Shown: positions 29,240 to 43,200, numbered from the stretch's first letter. The stretch: 64,000 nt of DNA from Ciona intestinalis (GCF_000224145.3 NC_020167.2:1000972-1064971); one strand, 5' to 3'. The notes: a model not told the origin generated them from the letters alone. Numbers and translations are program-made.

Positions 29240-29438
29240 TATAGTAGGGTGGGGGAAGATGGGACACCTTTTCATTCTATTTTCTCGTCACATTTGGTAG
29301 CAAACAAAGAAAATTCAATAAATCATAGAACTGTATCCTCCCGACTCCCATATACCATTGTTAATTGTTTAAAACACGATCTAAATATTTGGTTATTACG
29401 TGCTAAAGGTGTCCCATCTCCCCCCACCCTACTATATC
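29240..29438 (-). mobile_element. Short MITE copy
   Basis: TATAGTAGGGTGGGGGAAGA and CCCCCCACCCTACTATAT bound about 200 bases. It is one of the best-preserved copies in the window. A second right-end remnant (CGTCTTCCTCACCGTATTAT) lies near 29490-29510. Confidence 0.85.
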
Positions 29439-29769
29439 ATCCAAAACCATCAAACATTTTGAGTTTGGAAATGTTCGGCAATTAATCCCGTCTTCCTCAC
29501 CGTATTATATATATAAAAAGTTTATAAGGGTGTTAAATATCATTTATAATAAGCCTAATATAGTCGTATATTTGCGTTTCTGAACATGCTCTTCTCTATA
29601 GTGCGCGACAATATTGGTCTCGCGTAAAATTCTATTTAACGGGTTATTCTATAGGTACCCACAATGGTGCCACTGATACAACAGGCAGCGAACATTACGC
29701 TGTCCTTGCGATACAAGCGACTAACCTTCGCGCCGGTTATAGTTTTACGCAGGCACGAGTTGTTTCGTA

Positions 29770-29942
29770 AAGTAGGTGAAGACGGCGGGACACCTTTAGC
29801 ACATAACATTCAAGCCAAGTATTCTGATCGTGTTAAACTATTGATAGTCTATGGGAGACGTGGGATTTTAAATTCTTTAAATTTTTACCGCTCAATGAAT
29901 ATAGAATGAAAAGGTGTCCCATTTTTCCCCATCTTAATATAT
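29770..29942 (+). mobile_element. Short MITE copy
   Basis: GTAGGTGAAGACGGCGGGAC at the left and GGTGTCCCATTTTTCCCCAT at the right, with the family interior (ATTCTGATCGTGTTAAAC). Slightly decayed. Confidence 0.7.
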
Positions 29943-30336
29943 ATAAAAAAAATCTCCATTTAGTTTTTGCATTTTTCAAAACATTTAAAATTTGCAAGCA
30001 ATCTTTGGTCATCAAACATTTACACACACGGCTACAGTCGTTCTGCGTGACTTTTATAAAAATACTAAAAAGATAACATTTATCACAACTATCTGTATCA
30101 CCATTTTACTTTTATAATTCCGTTCACCTGCAGTTAAATAACCACTTAAACATTACAATGTAAGCATGCAGTTAATAATTCTATCAAACTAAAAAAGGAA
30201 CACATATTCTTAGAAAACGGAACTTGGTATTAATAGTATTGAAGTACTAACAAGAGGAAATATAGAAGTCATGAAATTTTTATCTTATGTTAATAGAGTA
30301 AGTCTCTATCAAAACAGAATTTTACAAGATTTAATT

Positions 30337-33300
30337 TCAGGATGCCAGTTTCACTTTGGCAAACTCCTTTGCAAGTTGAATTGCCTCATTTAATCCATCT
30401 GGATTGCGACCAACAGCTTGTGCACTTGTACTTTTCCCACCACCTTTGCCATTCAGTGTTGTTGCAATAGATTGAACCCACCCATTCGCAGTTAAACCTT
30501 TATCATTCGCACTTGCTGGAACTTGACTGAGACAAACAATCTTATTTGCTTCTTTATCAATACTGAAGAGCATAACTGAGGTATCAGGACTTTCTGATTT
30601 ATAGATTTTCAAAGCTTCGTTAAGAGATTTTGCATTTCCGTTTGTCTTTAACTCAGTAACAACAAAAGTTGCATTTGGGTCTTGCTGAATGCTTTCTTTA
30701 GTTTGGGCCAATGCAAGTTTTGTTGCATTCTCTTTCATAACACGATCAACATCATCCACCTTTTTCTTCAAAGATGAAGCGAAACCTCTCATCTCTTCCC
30801 GTCTCCACTGGGAGATACTTGCCTGACTAACTAATTCAATAAAGTCAGTACATTTCTTAGAAAAGGTTTTATAGTTTTCTTTGTTGTTAACCAAGCCTTT
30901 TTCCACTTCACTCTTTATTGTTTCAAATGACTTTGCAAGTAAATTAGCTTTCCGTTCAGCCTTCAGTGCTTCTTGACCAGTGACTGCAACAATTCGTCGA
31001 ACTCCCTTGGAAATGGCTTCTTCACTTATAATAATAAACTTGTCAGCGTGGCCACTTCTCAGAAGGTGAGTTCCACCACACAGTTCAACAGATGTGTTCA
31101 TGGCAGCATCAAAATTTGGATCTGCAACTAAACTGTCAACAGAAACACCAACAGACAAAACACGAACTGGATCTGGATAAGTTTCATCGAAAATTGCACG
31201 CAAACCATGTATGGCCTTGGCTTGGTCAAGAGGAACAGGTTTGGCGTATATGACTTCATCTTTATTGACAATCTGATTACAGACATCTTCAGTTTCTTTG
31301 ACCTGCTGTGACGTCATTGCTTTTTTTGCAGTAAAGTCAAACCTCAATCGATTTGGGGCAACTAAAGAACCACGTTGATCAGCTTCTCCAAGAACACAGC
31401 GTAAACCAAAATTTAATATATGAGTACAGCTATGATTTTTCATCAAACTTTGTCGGCGTTGTTCATCTATAAACAACTCAACACTATCTCCAACTTCCAG
31501 GGTGCCTGCTACTGTTCCAACATGAAGAACGTAACCACCTTGTACCTGGCAGTTCTTCACTGTGAACTCTGTAAATTCATCCTCTTGTTTTTTAAAGTAA
31601 CCCAAATCAAAGAGCTGTCCACCCTGTTCCGCATAAAAACATGTCTTGTCGAGCAAAATACCACATTCTGCACCAGATGAAACACTTGTAACAAAGGTTT
31701 TGTTTTGCAAAATAGCTTTAACAACACCTGTGCATGCAGGGAAAGAATATTCACCATTATCATTGCTACTGTATTGATATTTAAAACTGTCATCAGTTGG
31801 TGGGAACTTTTTCTCTTTAAGATCAGTCAACATGTGAACATCCAGGCAAATAGTGTCAGCAACATCTTGCGCAAAACCTTTCGAAGTAATTCGAGCTTGT
31901 GCTTTTGCCTTTTCAAAACTTTCACAATCCACAGTTAATCCAGATTCCTCCGCCATAATCTCTGTTAGGTCAAATGGGAATCCATAAGTATCATACAACA
32001 GCCACGCAGTTTCACCGGGGAAAACTTTGGCATCTGCATCAAGACTCTTAATTTTTTGATTCAGGATTTTTCTGCCACGATTCAAAGTTTTAAGGAATTG
32101 TTCCTCTTCTTCATCTATGATGTCAATGACCATCTGAGGATCTCGAATGATTTCTGGAAAAGCTTCTCCCAAAATGTCAACCACAACGTGAACCAAGCTT
32201 GAAAAAAAACGGGGCTTTGCATTTAATTTTTCAACAGCAAACCTAGTGGCTCTCCGCAATATACGTCGGAGTACGTATCCACGACCTACATTATCAGGTC
32301 TACCACCATCAGACAACGCAATAGTTAAAGTGCGAATATGATCAGCTAAAACTCGATAAGCCATATCCACCCCGTCAACATCATCCTTGCCAACTTTGCC
32401 TTGATACTCACGTGCACCAGTTCCGAGTTGAATTGCTTTAAATAAAGGGGTGAACATATCAGTGTCATAGTTGGAAAGCTTCCCCTGAATTACAGACACC
32501 AACCTTTCAAGGCCCATACCAGTATCCACATGTTGTTTAGCCAATAGTTTAAGCTTGCCATCTTTTTCTCTGTTGAACTGCATAAACACCAAATTCCATA
32601 CCTCAAGCACTTCAGGGTCATCCATGTTTACCAGATGGGCAGCATTTCTTCCACCAATTCGGTCGAAATGAATTTCTGTGCAAGGCCCACATGGTCCTAC
32701 ATCTCCCATTTCCCAAAAGTTATCCTTCATGTTTCCAGGTAAAATGTGATCAGCTGGTAAGTGTTGGAGCCACAAGTTTTGAACTTCTGTATCAACTGGA
32801 ACATTATATTCCTCTGAACCTTCAAAGTAAGTGGCATAGAGTCGATCTTTAGGGATTTTCAAAACTTCAGTTAAAAGCTCCCATGCCCAATTAATTGCAT
32901 CTTTTTTGAAGTAGTCACCAAACGACCAACATCCAAGCATCTCAAAGAAAGTATGATGGTAAGTATCCTTGCCCACATCATCTAAGTCATTATGCTTGCC
33001 ACCAGCACGAATACATTTTTGGGAATTGACTACCCGTTTGCACTTAGATAGTGGGTCAGCAGGTGAAATGGTGCCAAGAAATATGGATTTAAATTGATTC
33101 ATACCAGCATTTGCAAACAGCAGAGTTGGATCATCAAGTGGGATTGTACTGGATGAGTGAATATAAGTATGAGCATACTTCTCTTGAAAAAACGATAAGA
33201 ACATTTGTCTCAGTTGCTTTGAATTCAAAGAAGCATCCATTCCGCAGAGTGGCACAGTTTTGCAACAAAATAAACGGAGAAGGTAAATCTGCAATTTTAG

Positions 33301-33441
33301 AATAAGGTTAACTTGATTAGTACTAAAACTTTGGCTACTTTGAGATCGTATACCATTCTCTAAGTTTTTGTATGCTCTTTTAAATACAAAATTTACGTTA
33401 AAAAATATTCTAAACAACACGCAGCCACTTATTTTCCGCAT
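30337..33441 (-). CDS. AARS1: Alanyl-tRNA synthetase, intronless, with possible mitochondrial leader
   Basis: Charges tRNA-Ala with alanine. One open frame of 1034 codons. The conserved body starts at Met68 ([14 protein letters not shown]) and is near the length of human cytosolic AARS1 (968). Catalytic core: [52 protein letters not shown] and [18 protein letters not shown]. The editing domain has HSCTH at about 668-672 and CGGTH at about 786-790, so both zinc-ligand motifs are intact; a C-Ala domain ends the protein ([20 protein letters not shown]). Residues 1-67 are basic and hydrophobic with one acidic residue, as in a mitochondrial presequence. The first ATG has a poor context (C at -3, C at +4) and Met68 a good one (G at -3, G at +4), which would allow two products. 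Against this, an AG with a weak pyrimidine tract lies inside the leader, so it may be intron. All neighbours are multi-exonic. Confidence 0.95.
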   Translation of the reverse strand: MRKISGCVLFRIFFNVNFVFKRAYKNLENGIRSQSSQSFSTNQVNLILKLQIYLLRLFCCKTVPLCGMDASLNSKQLRQMFLSFFQEKYAHTYIHSSSTIPLDDPTLLFANAGMNQFKSIFLGTISPADPLSKCKRVVNSQKCIRAGGKHNDLDDVGKDTYHHTFFEMLGCWSFGDYFKKDAINWAWELLTEVLKIPKDRLYATYFEGSEEYNVPVDTEVQNLWLQHLPADHILPGNMKDNFWEMGDVGPCGPCTEIHFDRIGGRNAAHLVNMDDPEVLEVWNLVFMQFNREKDGKLKLLAKQHVDTGMGLERLVSVIQGKLSNYDTDMFTPLFKAIQLGTGAREYQGKVGKDDVDGVDMAYRVLADHIRTLTIALSDGGRPDNVGRGYVLRRILRRATRFAVEKLNAKPRFFSSLVHVVVDILGEAFPEIIRDPQMVIDIIDEEEEQFLKTLNRGRKILNQKIKSLDADAKVFPGETAWLLYDTYGFPFDLTEIMAEESGLTVDCESFEKAKAQARITSKGFAQDVADTICLDVHMLTDLKEKKFPPTDDSFKYQYSSNDNGEYSFPACTGVVKAILQNKTFVTSVSSGAECGILLDKTCFYAEQGGQLFDLGYFKKQEDEFTEFTVKNCQVQGGYVLHVGTVAGTLEVGDSVELFIDEQRRQSLMKNHSCTHILNFGLRCVLGEADQRGSLVAPNRLRFDFTAKKAMTSQQVKETEDVCNQIVNKDEVIYAKPVPLDQAKAIHGLRAIFDETYPDPVRVLSVGVSVDSLVADPNFDAAMNTSVELCGGTHLLRSGHADKFIIISEEAISKGVRRIVAVTGQEALKAERKANLLAKSFETIKSEVEKGLVNNKENYKTFSKKCTDFIELVSQASISQWRREEMRGFASSLKKKVDDVDRVMKENATKLALAQTKESIQQDPNATFVVTELKTNGNAKSLNEALKIYKSESPDTSVMLFSIDKEANKIVCLSQVPASANDKGLTANGWVQSIATTLNGKGGGKSTSAQAVGRNPDGLNEAIQLAKEFAKVKLAS

Positions 33442-33480
33442 GAGTAATCACACCTGTGTTATGACAAGAGAGTAAAACTT

Positions 33481-34455
33481 TAATGACTAAGCACGTATTA
33501 AAATAATAGGCATAATAATATTTAACCTTTCACTACAAAGGTCGACTAACCTCGACCAAAGACAAACCAGAATTAAAACTATCAAAGCGGTTTTCAGTCG
33601 CTATTGGTGACTGTGAAGCAATAGGTGCAATGCAAATATAAGTAGAATATAATCTATGAAGACTTTATTTATTTATGATGTATGAGGATTGGTTAGACTG
33701 GAAAAGAATATGTGTAAATACGCTCTGTACAACTCCTGTTTGTTTTGATTTGTAAACTTATATTAGTTAATCTTGTCGTGGCTGAAAAACCTTTGTTTTC
33801 GTGAACTTGGGCAAACTTTAATCATGCAGTAATTAGAAATAATGTCAAGTTAGTATTAATCATATGGGTGTTTAATCAAACGCCCACAATGATAGCAGCG
33901 ACGAGCCCTGAACTCATTATCTCTTGGTTAGAGGAAAGCGAGCTAACAACTTTGACATGGCGCCCTAAATACTCATTAATTGAACGGTTTTATTCACTAT
34001 GATTAAAAGAGTATGCTCAGTTAGAAATACTTATAGTGTAATCAATTAGTTAAAGTTTATGAAACATTTATTTGGATTTAACAGTTTTAAACAAACAGAA
34101 AATTAATCGTTAAATACTCGCTAATTAGGAGATTGTATATGCATAAAAGCCATTAAAACTATACGTTTAGTTAGGAACACTTTATAGGTTGCGTTCATTT
34201 AATTAAGATTTAAATTGTAGATTTGGGATTTAGGGCTTTTAATTAAACAGTTGAAATCGGTAATTACTCTCGAAATATGTGGTTTAATGTCCGAAAATGT
34301 TGTCTAAAGTTTAGAATTATATATTATGATTTGATTTCAATCAAGTGAATGAAGAATAGAATTAAGAATCGAGACATAAGGGAAAAGTCGCCCGAACAAC
34401 AACAAAAACAACTGCGCTACGAAAAAAATCTATTGACCACTTACGTGCTCAATGA
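33481..34455 (+). mobile_element. Dispersed element A, copy 4 (most complete)
   Basis: It begins TAATGACTAAGCACGTATTA and ends CACTTACGTGCTCAATGA, so its ends are inverted repeats around GAGCACGTA. Interior blocks match the copies at 0.6, 18.3 and 19.4 kb. A SINE fragment in reverse orientation (about 33886-33968, ending ATGGCGCC) is inserted in it. Confidence 0.65.
33886..33968 (-). mobile_element. SINE head fragment inside element A
   Basis: CCCACAATGATAGCAGCGAC through CATGGCGCC is the reverse complement of the SINE head. It breaks the alignment of element A with its other copies. Confidence 0.6.
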
Positions 34456-35324
34456 ACCAAGTCATAGTCATTTCTATGGCTCCAATGATGACGCAATCAA
34501 ACGTAACAAGCAATAATAAGAGAGCCGACCAATGTTATTGCCCAGTGCCCACGTCATTCGACCAAGCGAATTCACTATTTTTGTAAAACAGTTGGTCTTG
34601 TAATTTGCAATGAATTTTTCCCGCATATCTCTATTTCTAGTTCTTGCATTTATTCCCTAATCTCTTGATTGAATTTAAGTCACAATATAGACGTATGAAG
34701 TTTGGAAGAAATGTTTAGATTTTAATTACAACATAACATATTGTTATCGAATATCATGCTAAACACAAAAACGAGTCAGCACCAAAACATTAGTTGTTAA
34801 AACATGGATCGGAAAGAGCGTCAATTAAAAAACGTGGCTGTTCCAATCGAACTGAACAAGTTACTATGAAATGAGAAGAAAAGTGTGGGTAAAAATACGA
34901 CCCGTACAATGGGAGGAGTCAACTTCAGTGGAATCGACCCAAAGATTGCGTCATATAACGACAAAAAAAACGCAAAAAATCCACGAATACAATGAAAAAA
35001 ATTAAAGTGAAGGTATGTTTTGGGCATTTAAAAAATGATTAAAATAAACACACAGAAAACAAAACAACAGAGTACAGTCAGGGCCGGTGCCGTGATATAT
35101 TTGTTTTGGCCGTTGAATTTAGACCGGGCGCTAATGCGTATGCGTAGTATGTCGGAACAAATACAACAGAAAAGCCTTGATGAAATTCCGTTTGGCTGGA
35201 AAACGTTACGGCAAAATAATAATCCTTACAATTAATATTTTTTTCGTATAGATAAACAAATGTTTCTTATATAGAATCAGCGTGGTCTACTTTCTACAGT
35301 AAATTGTCCAAATTATATACACGG

Positions 35325-35640
35325 GCGAAGTGGCACAACTTGTCAGCGCACCTGCCTCTAATCCAGAGGTAAGGGTTCAAGGCTCGTCGCCGCTACCGTT
35401 GTGGATGTGTGTCCTTCGGCAAGAAAATTAGCGAGAATTGCTTAATTTACCAATTTATTCGCATAAAAAATACACACATAAAAAATTGAAAACATTCTCC
35501 AAAAAAAATCACGCACAAATTAACATACTTGGTAACTCGTAAGCTGGCACGAGTTGTGTGAAACTGAACATCCTTGTTTAACGACTGTCGTTTTTCGGCC
35601 ACGCGAGGATAAAGTAAGTTACATTCATTCAGACATTATA
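35325..35640 (+). mobile_element. tRNA-derived SINE
   Basis: GGCGAAGTGGCACAACTTG carries the A-box region, GGTTCAAGGCTCG resembles a B box, and CGACTGTCGTTTTTCGGCCA plus an ATTC-rich tail close the element. About 170 bases upstream of the TBC1D9-type start. Confidence 0.75.
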
Positions 35641-35811
35641 CAATCGAAAAAAGCAAAGTCGCACCCTTAAAGAACGTATCAAAAATGTTGCTAAACTTTT
35701 CGCTCTGTATACTATGTACTCGGATCACTTTGGTTAAATATATTTAGTAAGAACGAAGTCTTGATCCCAGAGTGTCTTGCGGCTGGGACTGCGCAGTAAG
35801 TGAACGGAGGA

Positions 35812-38800
35812 ATGTGGATAAAACCTGTTGAAGTTTTGCTATCTAATGCTTTATGGGTCACGGAAAGAGCCAACACTTACTTTATATTACAACGAAGAAA
35901 GGGTCATGGTGATAAAGGTTTGGGGTCAATTCTTGTAAATACATTGGACACAGTTCTTGATTCAAGCTGTAAAGTCTCTCCATTCCGGATACTTCATCAA
36001 ACTCCAAATTCTGAAACATGTTTACATATTGCAACAGGTACTCAATCGTTTGATTATCTGTAAAAATACTTACTTAGTTTGCAATTTGCATTAGTAACAG
36101 AAAGAATAAGGAGTTATTTTCATAATTGATGTGCCTAACCATTTTAAACTTAACTTCTCATTAGTTGCCACTGAAGTATTTATTCTGCAGCTTTTAATCT
36201 TTCAAAATATGCTGTATTTTTAGGTACGTCAAGAGAGAACATTGTGTCACACTGGAATTGGTTGGAAAAGCATGTAATGGAAACACTCTGTTCGTTTGGA
36301 AGTGAAGCAGATGTAACAGACTTTTTGTTGGGTAAAGTAAGCAGTCTTGCCGCCACTCAAAGTCATAAGAAGGTAGAGAATTAAATTAATATAATGTAAC
36401 AGTTTTGTATTTACAAACGTTCGTATTATGCATATTTAACTGTTGTCAGGATGCTTATGATATCCTAGGAACGCATGTAAATACAAAACTGTTACAACAA
36501 GTTCAATAAAACCAGGGGCTGGTATGTATAAAATTCAAGTATAGGATGTATAACATTGACATGATGAGTTAACCAGATCTAGTGGTAAATATGAAAAAGT
36601 TTATCATGGTTAGCCGATTACATGGCCAAAGGAAAAAGCCATTTTAAATCCACACCTATCAAGGCACAAATATGTTCTGTATCCATCATTCTTTTTGATC
36701 AATAATAATATTTCCAATATTTCAAGTTTTCAATTACATCTGGATTTGGACAGTTTTAATATTAGTTTGTTTGCTAGCATCACACTTCCTTTTCCATTGC
36801 CAAAGCAAAAGCATTCTGCATAAGCCATAATATATTTAATTTAACCATTACAAAACCTTAAAACTTATTATTTTAAACTGAAACTTCGTTTTCAGTTAAA
36901 AACCTTACTTCGCTTTCAGTTGAAAACCATTTTTCAAAACTAGTTTTATCTGGACTACCTTTTGATTTGGTGTGAATAAGTTTTGTTTTTGAAAAACTCC
37001 CAATGTGCCACTTTTTTCAAAAACGTGGTAAATCTTTTTTGGACAATGTCACACAACATGGCAAGTGTAAAATTGTTAAAACAACTTCAAATTTAACTAT
37101 ATATTTTTTATTTATGCATTTTTCAGGTTCATTTGCCGGAAAACAGTCGAAAATTTAAAGAGGCAATTATCAAGTTTTCCCAGTTGTTTAATATGCCACC
37201 AGAAGAGAAACTTGTCAACTATTATTCATGTAGTTATTGGAAAAAGAAAGTGCCAAGACAGGGGTGGTTGTATTTAAGTGTCAATCATCTCTGCTTTTAT
37301 TCCTTTCTGCTCGGAAAAGTTGCCAAACTTATAATCAGGTAAACAGATTTTAAATGTTTTATATCCGGTGGCAGACATACAGGGACCAGCTTGAGCCATT
37401 CTTCTTTAAAACATAATTAGTTTGTAAAGTGCAAATAATTTAAATATTAAGGTGTTTGTCATGAATTGTTGTATCTGCCACTGTTTTGGGTGTTTAGGTT
37501 GATACTTAACAATCTACAATAATACTATGTAAAGTTTCAATTATTTATCCCATTGCTGAGCATTAGAGATTGCCGTTAAATAAATATTTATGCACCACTA
37601 ATTAGGAAATGAGTGATCTTAATTATTAATCAGGTATTATGCACTGGCAACATAATGCTTATCATATGCTAATTATAAAATTATTAATTGAATAATTCGG
37701 CTAGTGAGCATGTGATGTATGGTTAAGAAACTTTTGGTGTGGTAATTGGCCAGCCTAAATTGCCAGGTCGTCTGGCATGCCTAGCCATAGGGCCTGACCC
37801 AGGTAGATAAGAAAAGTTGTTAAACTGAAGTAACTATATAGCATTTTCTCAACAGATGGAATGATGTAACTAAATTAGAGAAGGATAACACATTGTTGGT
37901 GCCTGAAAGCATCCATGTTGCAACCAGGGAGAATCGTTATGTATTTTCCATGTTCTTGAATATATCGGAGACCTATCACCTCATGACCCAGCTCGCTAAT
38001 ATTGCTATCCGTCAGCTAGTCAATCGAGACTCATTAAAAGGAAACATGAGTGAATTTCTTTCTCCACCAGTGGAACGAAGCAAACGCAACACAAAGAGCA
38101 AACGCCGAAAGGTACAATTTTGGGGGTGATTTTTTAGGTGAAAATTTAATTTGATAAAAGCATTAATCCAAAAATGTTTTATTAAAAGCGCAATTTTTTT
38201 GTGACATTTTCCCTCCTGAAAAGCCTCACATGTCATTAGTGGTTCATGTTATATTGGCTTGAATGTACCGGTTTGTTCGAAGGTATTTACTCAACTCATG
38301 TAAAGTAGCAATACCTTATCTGACTTTTTTTTTTTTTCTTGTTCCTAATCCATATATTGTATCTTGTATTTACTTTAACTAGTCTAGTTCCATGTTTTTA
38401 GATGTCAACATTAAAAAGAGATTTGGATGCTCGTGCTCGTAGTGAGAGGTACCGTTTCATATTCCGACTTCCCAAAGATGAGAAACTAGACGGTCATATA
38501 CAGTGTACACTATGGGCACCCTATGAGAAGAAGCATATTTGGGGCAACATGTTTCTTTCTCCAAACTTTATTTGTTTTAATGCGTGAGTTTTTTTCTTTA
38601 AGCATAGTTCGAATACCAAGCAGTAAAAGTTCACAGTTTGGTTTAAAACTGTTCTCCAAGCAATATGTTATAACATACATTATGTGGTTCCACAAGTTAT
38701 ATAATTATATGTCATAAATTATATATTTTACAAGATCAGTAGTTGAACATCTGTAAATAAAAATATACAGCTTACTTCAACTGTAAAAGATCCATTCTAA

Positions 38801-40180
38801 ATTATATCTTAGTAAGGGAAAGTTAGGTTCCGCAACAGTTTTAACTTCCTTGTTTACCTATTGTGCATATCATTACTGCATAAGAGTATAAGACTTACTG
38901 TAAAGTAGAGTAATTATTTAAACAACTATAAACAAAGTATAGTAACTACAGATTGGTATTAGCTCTTGAATTTTTATTAAAAACTACAATCTATTTTTAC
39001 CATATTGGAACCTTAAAGACAGGGAAATCTGACTCTAATTTTTCACACATATATTTATATTAATAAACTTCTAAATATCTTGAAATTTTTATCTGTTTGT
39101 TCTGTTTTAAAAAACCCGTGTCTTTTTGACATTCAGGCAATTTCAAGGTGTTGTCCAACTTGTAATTCCCATGAAGGAAGTTAATGTTGTTGAAAAGGCA
39201 GATTCTTCTAGTGTGTTACCTGAACCCATTTCAATAACTACGAGGTATTGTGTATTTTATTTCTAAATTTCGCAATTAAAATACAAATGCTTTGGGGTGT
39301 GGGTGTTCTTGGTCAAGACTTAATTGTTTTAACCCAGTTTTCACAAATTTCTCCCCCATATTTACTGTCACAAAGGGTAAAAATTACTCCTAAAGTTGTA
39401 TATTTGGTAATTAGAAAGTTAGTGTTAATGGTTTGACTTTGTAATAAGGCGCATGTGGTTTGTCACTTCTGTACACTCTTACTTTTTTACCTTCGTTCAC
39501 TTCAGAGTTTCTTAACCGCTAGGGACTCAGAATAGTAAAGTTACATCAATCATAGTTGAAATATATATAATTAACATATTGATCAACTTTAAAAGCATCA
39601 TTGTTCTCTGTTTTACAGCTCTATTATAAAATCAATGCCACAGTTACCAATACAAAACTTTATAGTCGTTTAAGTTGAAATGACTTGAATAGATTTTTCT
39701 CAATTCTTAAAATATCTGATTATTTCAGAGGTAAAATGACGTTTTTATTTGGGCACCTTCATGAGCGGGAGTATTTGTTAACATTGATTTCTGATTTTCT
39801 TTCCAAAACCTCTCCAAACAAACAACCCGACACAATAAAAATGGTTCAGGAGGTAAATTTAATTTGTTGCCGTGGTTTGTTTTATTAGAAATTATTAAAA
39901 TATTTTTTTTCAGTCCCTGAGAACTTGAATTTATTGGCGGGCGAAATAGATTTATTGTTATTAAGCCCAAGGTTTAAACTTTTAAAGAACATGTGCTCGG
40001 AAAAGGCAAACATGTTTCTTACTAAAACATGTTATACTTATTTTTGGCCTGAAACACCTCTCTTTTGCACCTTGATTTCCTTACCTGAGTAACTTCCTTT
40101 AACAATGAACTAATTATTGTAGGTGTAATTTTAATCCAATAAAATAAGAAACTTTTTTACTTTTTAATTTAGTAAAAATA

Positions 40181-40211
<31 letters not shown>

Positions 40212-43200
40212 AACAATACGAAAATAATGGTGGACTGAACATCCCCCTTGTGGGGTAAGATGGTACACCTTTAGCGTCATGTGTTAAATAACGAACACCA
40301 GTCTATGAGAGTCGTGAGGAAGCGATTTTATAATTCTTTGAATAGTCTTTGTTTACTACCGAATGAGACGAGTAAATCAAATGAAAGGTAAAATGAATTC
40401 GATCTTCCCCAGCCTACTATACATATAAATTGGTTTTCCAAGTTTTGTATAAAATTAACCGTATCGATTCTGATTATTCTAGCCAAAGGACCCACAAAGT
40501 GAATCTCTCCATCAATCACCAACTGACATTGAATTCCAACCTGCCCTGTCTACAATATTTAACCTGTAAGTTACAATAAATTACACATTTAATGAAAACT
40601 TGTCAGTAAGCATCCACTATTTTTCCAATCGAGAACAGGTGTGTTCCTTTCCGTTTTAGTCAATCTAAAATTGATGGTTAAATGCTCATAATATTTTTTA
40701 GAATAGATGATATATTAAATTCATGCATTTTTATTTCAAAAACCATTGTTTGTTACAAATGACCCTAACTATCCAACAAAGAAAGTATTTCCATTTATTC
40801 CTTACATTGTGCTTTAATGAGGAACTGTATGTTCAAATTCCACACAATAATGTATAATTCATGAGGCTTCATTATGAATCATCTAGATAGTTCTCACTCT
40901 TTTATTTCTCCTTCTCAATGTGCCAATAGTTTTAGATTCCAATCATAACGTTTTTCATTAGGCATATGAAAGTCGTGTGTGGTAATTTGGTCATACAGAC
41001 TAATAATAGTACTATAGTTGAATACAGCTAAATATTTTTTTTAATTTTGTTTACTGGAAATCATTTTATGTTTTAACCAATTCCCAAACAAATAATTGAA
41101 CACAAAAAAATATTAGTGGCCCATTAAACCTTATCATAAATTTTTATATGTAGTGTGTTAGGACCAGGATTGTATTATAAAACAAAGCGTTTGTATTGCA
41201 ACAAATATTTTGTTTCTGTCTAAGTATTATTTTCCTTACAGCTGATTTAAAAAAGGGGAAAATTGAGCGCATATATATATCATTTATTTTGTTGTGGGTA
41301 CATTGGGTATGTCAGATAAATCAAAGTAAAACCACAAAGAAGCTTTTGTGGTAATTCTATCGCTATTTTATATTAAGGTGAATTACATTGAATAAGGTAG
41401 CAAGCAACGTTTTTTTCAGACACTTATTGTGGAAACTAAGAAGTGTTAAAGTTTTAGTGAAACACAAAGCTTAAGGCTCTTTTTGCTTAAGTATCTCATT
41501 CAGACAACTTCTTTACTTTGTTTTATAAAAAGCTCTCTACCCTAAACTACTATTGTGGTTATCATTGAAATGTTGCGTGTAGAAGTAAATCCGCTCACAT
41601 GAATGCCAAGGAAGTTGTGAAAGAAAACTTATGGAGCATCCATTTCTCTGAGTTTGGACGAGGTGTGTGCATGTATAGAACTCCGAAAACAAAGGAACTT
41701 ATAATGAAGGTACTTGTTGGTAACTCTTCACACTCTACATTGCGGCTTCTCAAACTAAGGATTTAGGGGATAACCAAAAGTAAACCAATTGTACACAAAG
41801 TACAACAAATATTATGCTATTAATCATGGGTTGGAGGTATAATTTAAAAGATTAAAAGGGTTTGCAACAAATTTGGAAAACAATGCTCACTTCCACATCA
41901 TCTCAGAACTTTTGGTGTTTTAATATATAAAATATTTTAAGTTGAAATGAAGTAGAATTTGGTAATTTATTTCAATTGCTTTTATCAGTTTTGTTACAAA
42001 ATATTTTTTTAAACATTTTTCAAAAGTCTGTGCAATGTTTCTGCTCAGGTTAATAGAAATCTATGCTTTATAGCCTACACAGCAGCATTTCTTAAACTTG
42101 AGTAAATTTACCACTGGGGGTAAATTTCTTATATTCAGAGAGTAAATAAGCTTCCAAGCAAAATCCACATCAGTTGATGGGACAGAAAAAATGTGCTAGT
42201 TTATTTACTTTACCAGAGATTGAACAACTTGTTACCAAAAAGCCTGCACATTAAATAAAACTGATCTAATTAGTTGTTTTTCCCCCTTCAATAAATGAGC
42301 GCCATATTACATATTAGGGGTAAATCGGATAAGCATCTTTGTTAAAAGGGTAAAGCACACAAAAAAAGAATCACTGTTTTAAAGTATCGCCTTAACTTAC
42401 TGAATGAAACAGGGTTGATTTATAATTGAGATTTTCACACCAGGGAATTCCTGAACGATATCGTGGCGAGATGTGGATGGTATACTCGGGTGCAATTATT
42501 GAAATGGCTAACCACAAAGGATATTACCAATCTATTTTAAAGCAATGCATGGGAAAGTGCACACTTGCCACAGATGAAATAGGTGATTATTGTACATTTG
42601 TATTCCTTTGTCCTTGGTTTGCTGCTGGCTGGTAAAATTTATATTGAACTAAATAAATACAGGAGCTTAAGTAGAGCAGTATCTCATATATAGCAGGGCG
42701 GGGGAAGATGGGACACTTTTAGCACATAATATCCAAATATCCTGATCATGTTTTAAACAAATAACAATGGTCTATGTGAGTTGTGAGGATACGGTTTATA
42801 TTTTTTTTTGATTGTTCTTTGTTTACTACTAAATGGGATGAGAAAATGGAATGAGAAGGTGTCCCATCTTTCCCACCGTAGTATATCATGCTATTTGAAA
42901 ACAATTGATGCTTCTAATGTCACATTTGCTTTACAACCACAAATATACTAGGACTTCCTTAATTACCTAAATAGCTTTAGTAATCATTGATTCTCCACCA
43001 ATATATATTGTATTGTTTTTAATTAGAAAGAGACTTGCATAGATCTTTACCCGAACACCCAGCATTCCAAGCTAGTGAAGGAATTGATGCTCTGCGTCGT
43101 GTACTTACAGCTTATGCATTCCGTAATCCAAGTATTGGATATTGCCAAGTAAGTCCTTAGTTAATATGATAATATTAACTTTAGTCATGTTTTATCAATA

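Larger units (their letters stand above)
27493..30336. other. Repeat-filled intergenic stretch
   Basis: About 2.8 kb between the start of the SLC22-type gene and the end of the alanyl-tRNA synthetase gene. Roughly 28.1-29.95 kb is a run of MITE copies and half-copies; the rest is AT-rich without recognised features. Confidence 0.6.
33442..35811. other. Intergenic, mostly repeats
   Basis: Between the divergent AARS1 (-) and TBC1D9-type (+) genes. It holds element A (33481-34455), a SINE (35325-35640), and about 850 bases of AT-rich DNA where I see no feature. Promoters of both genes must lie here but no TATA box stands out. Confidence 0.5.
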
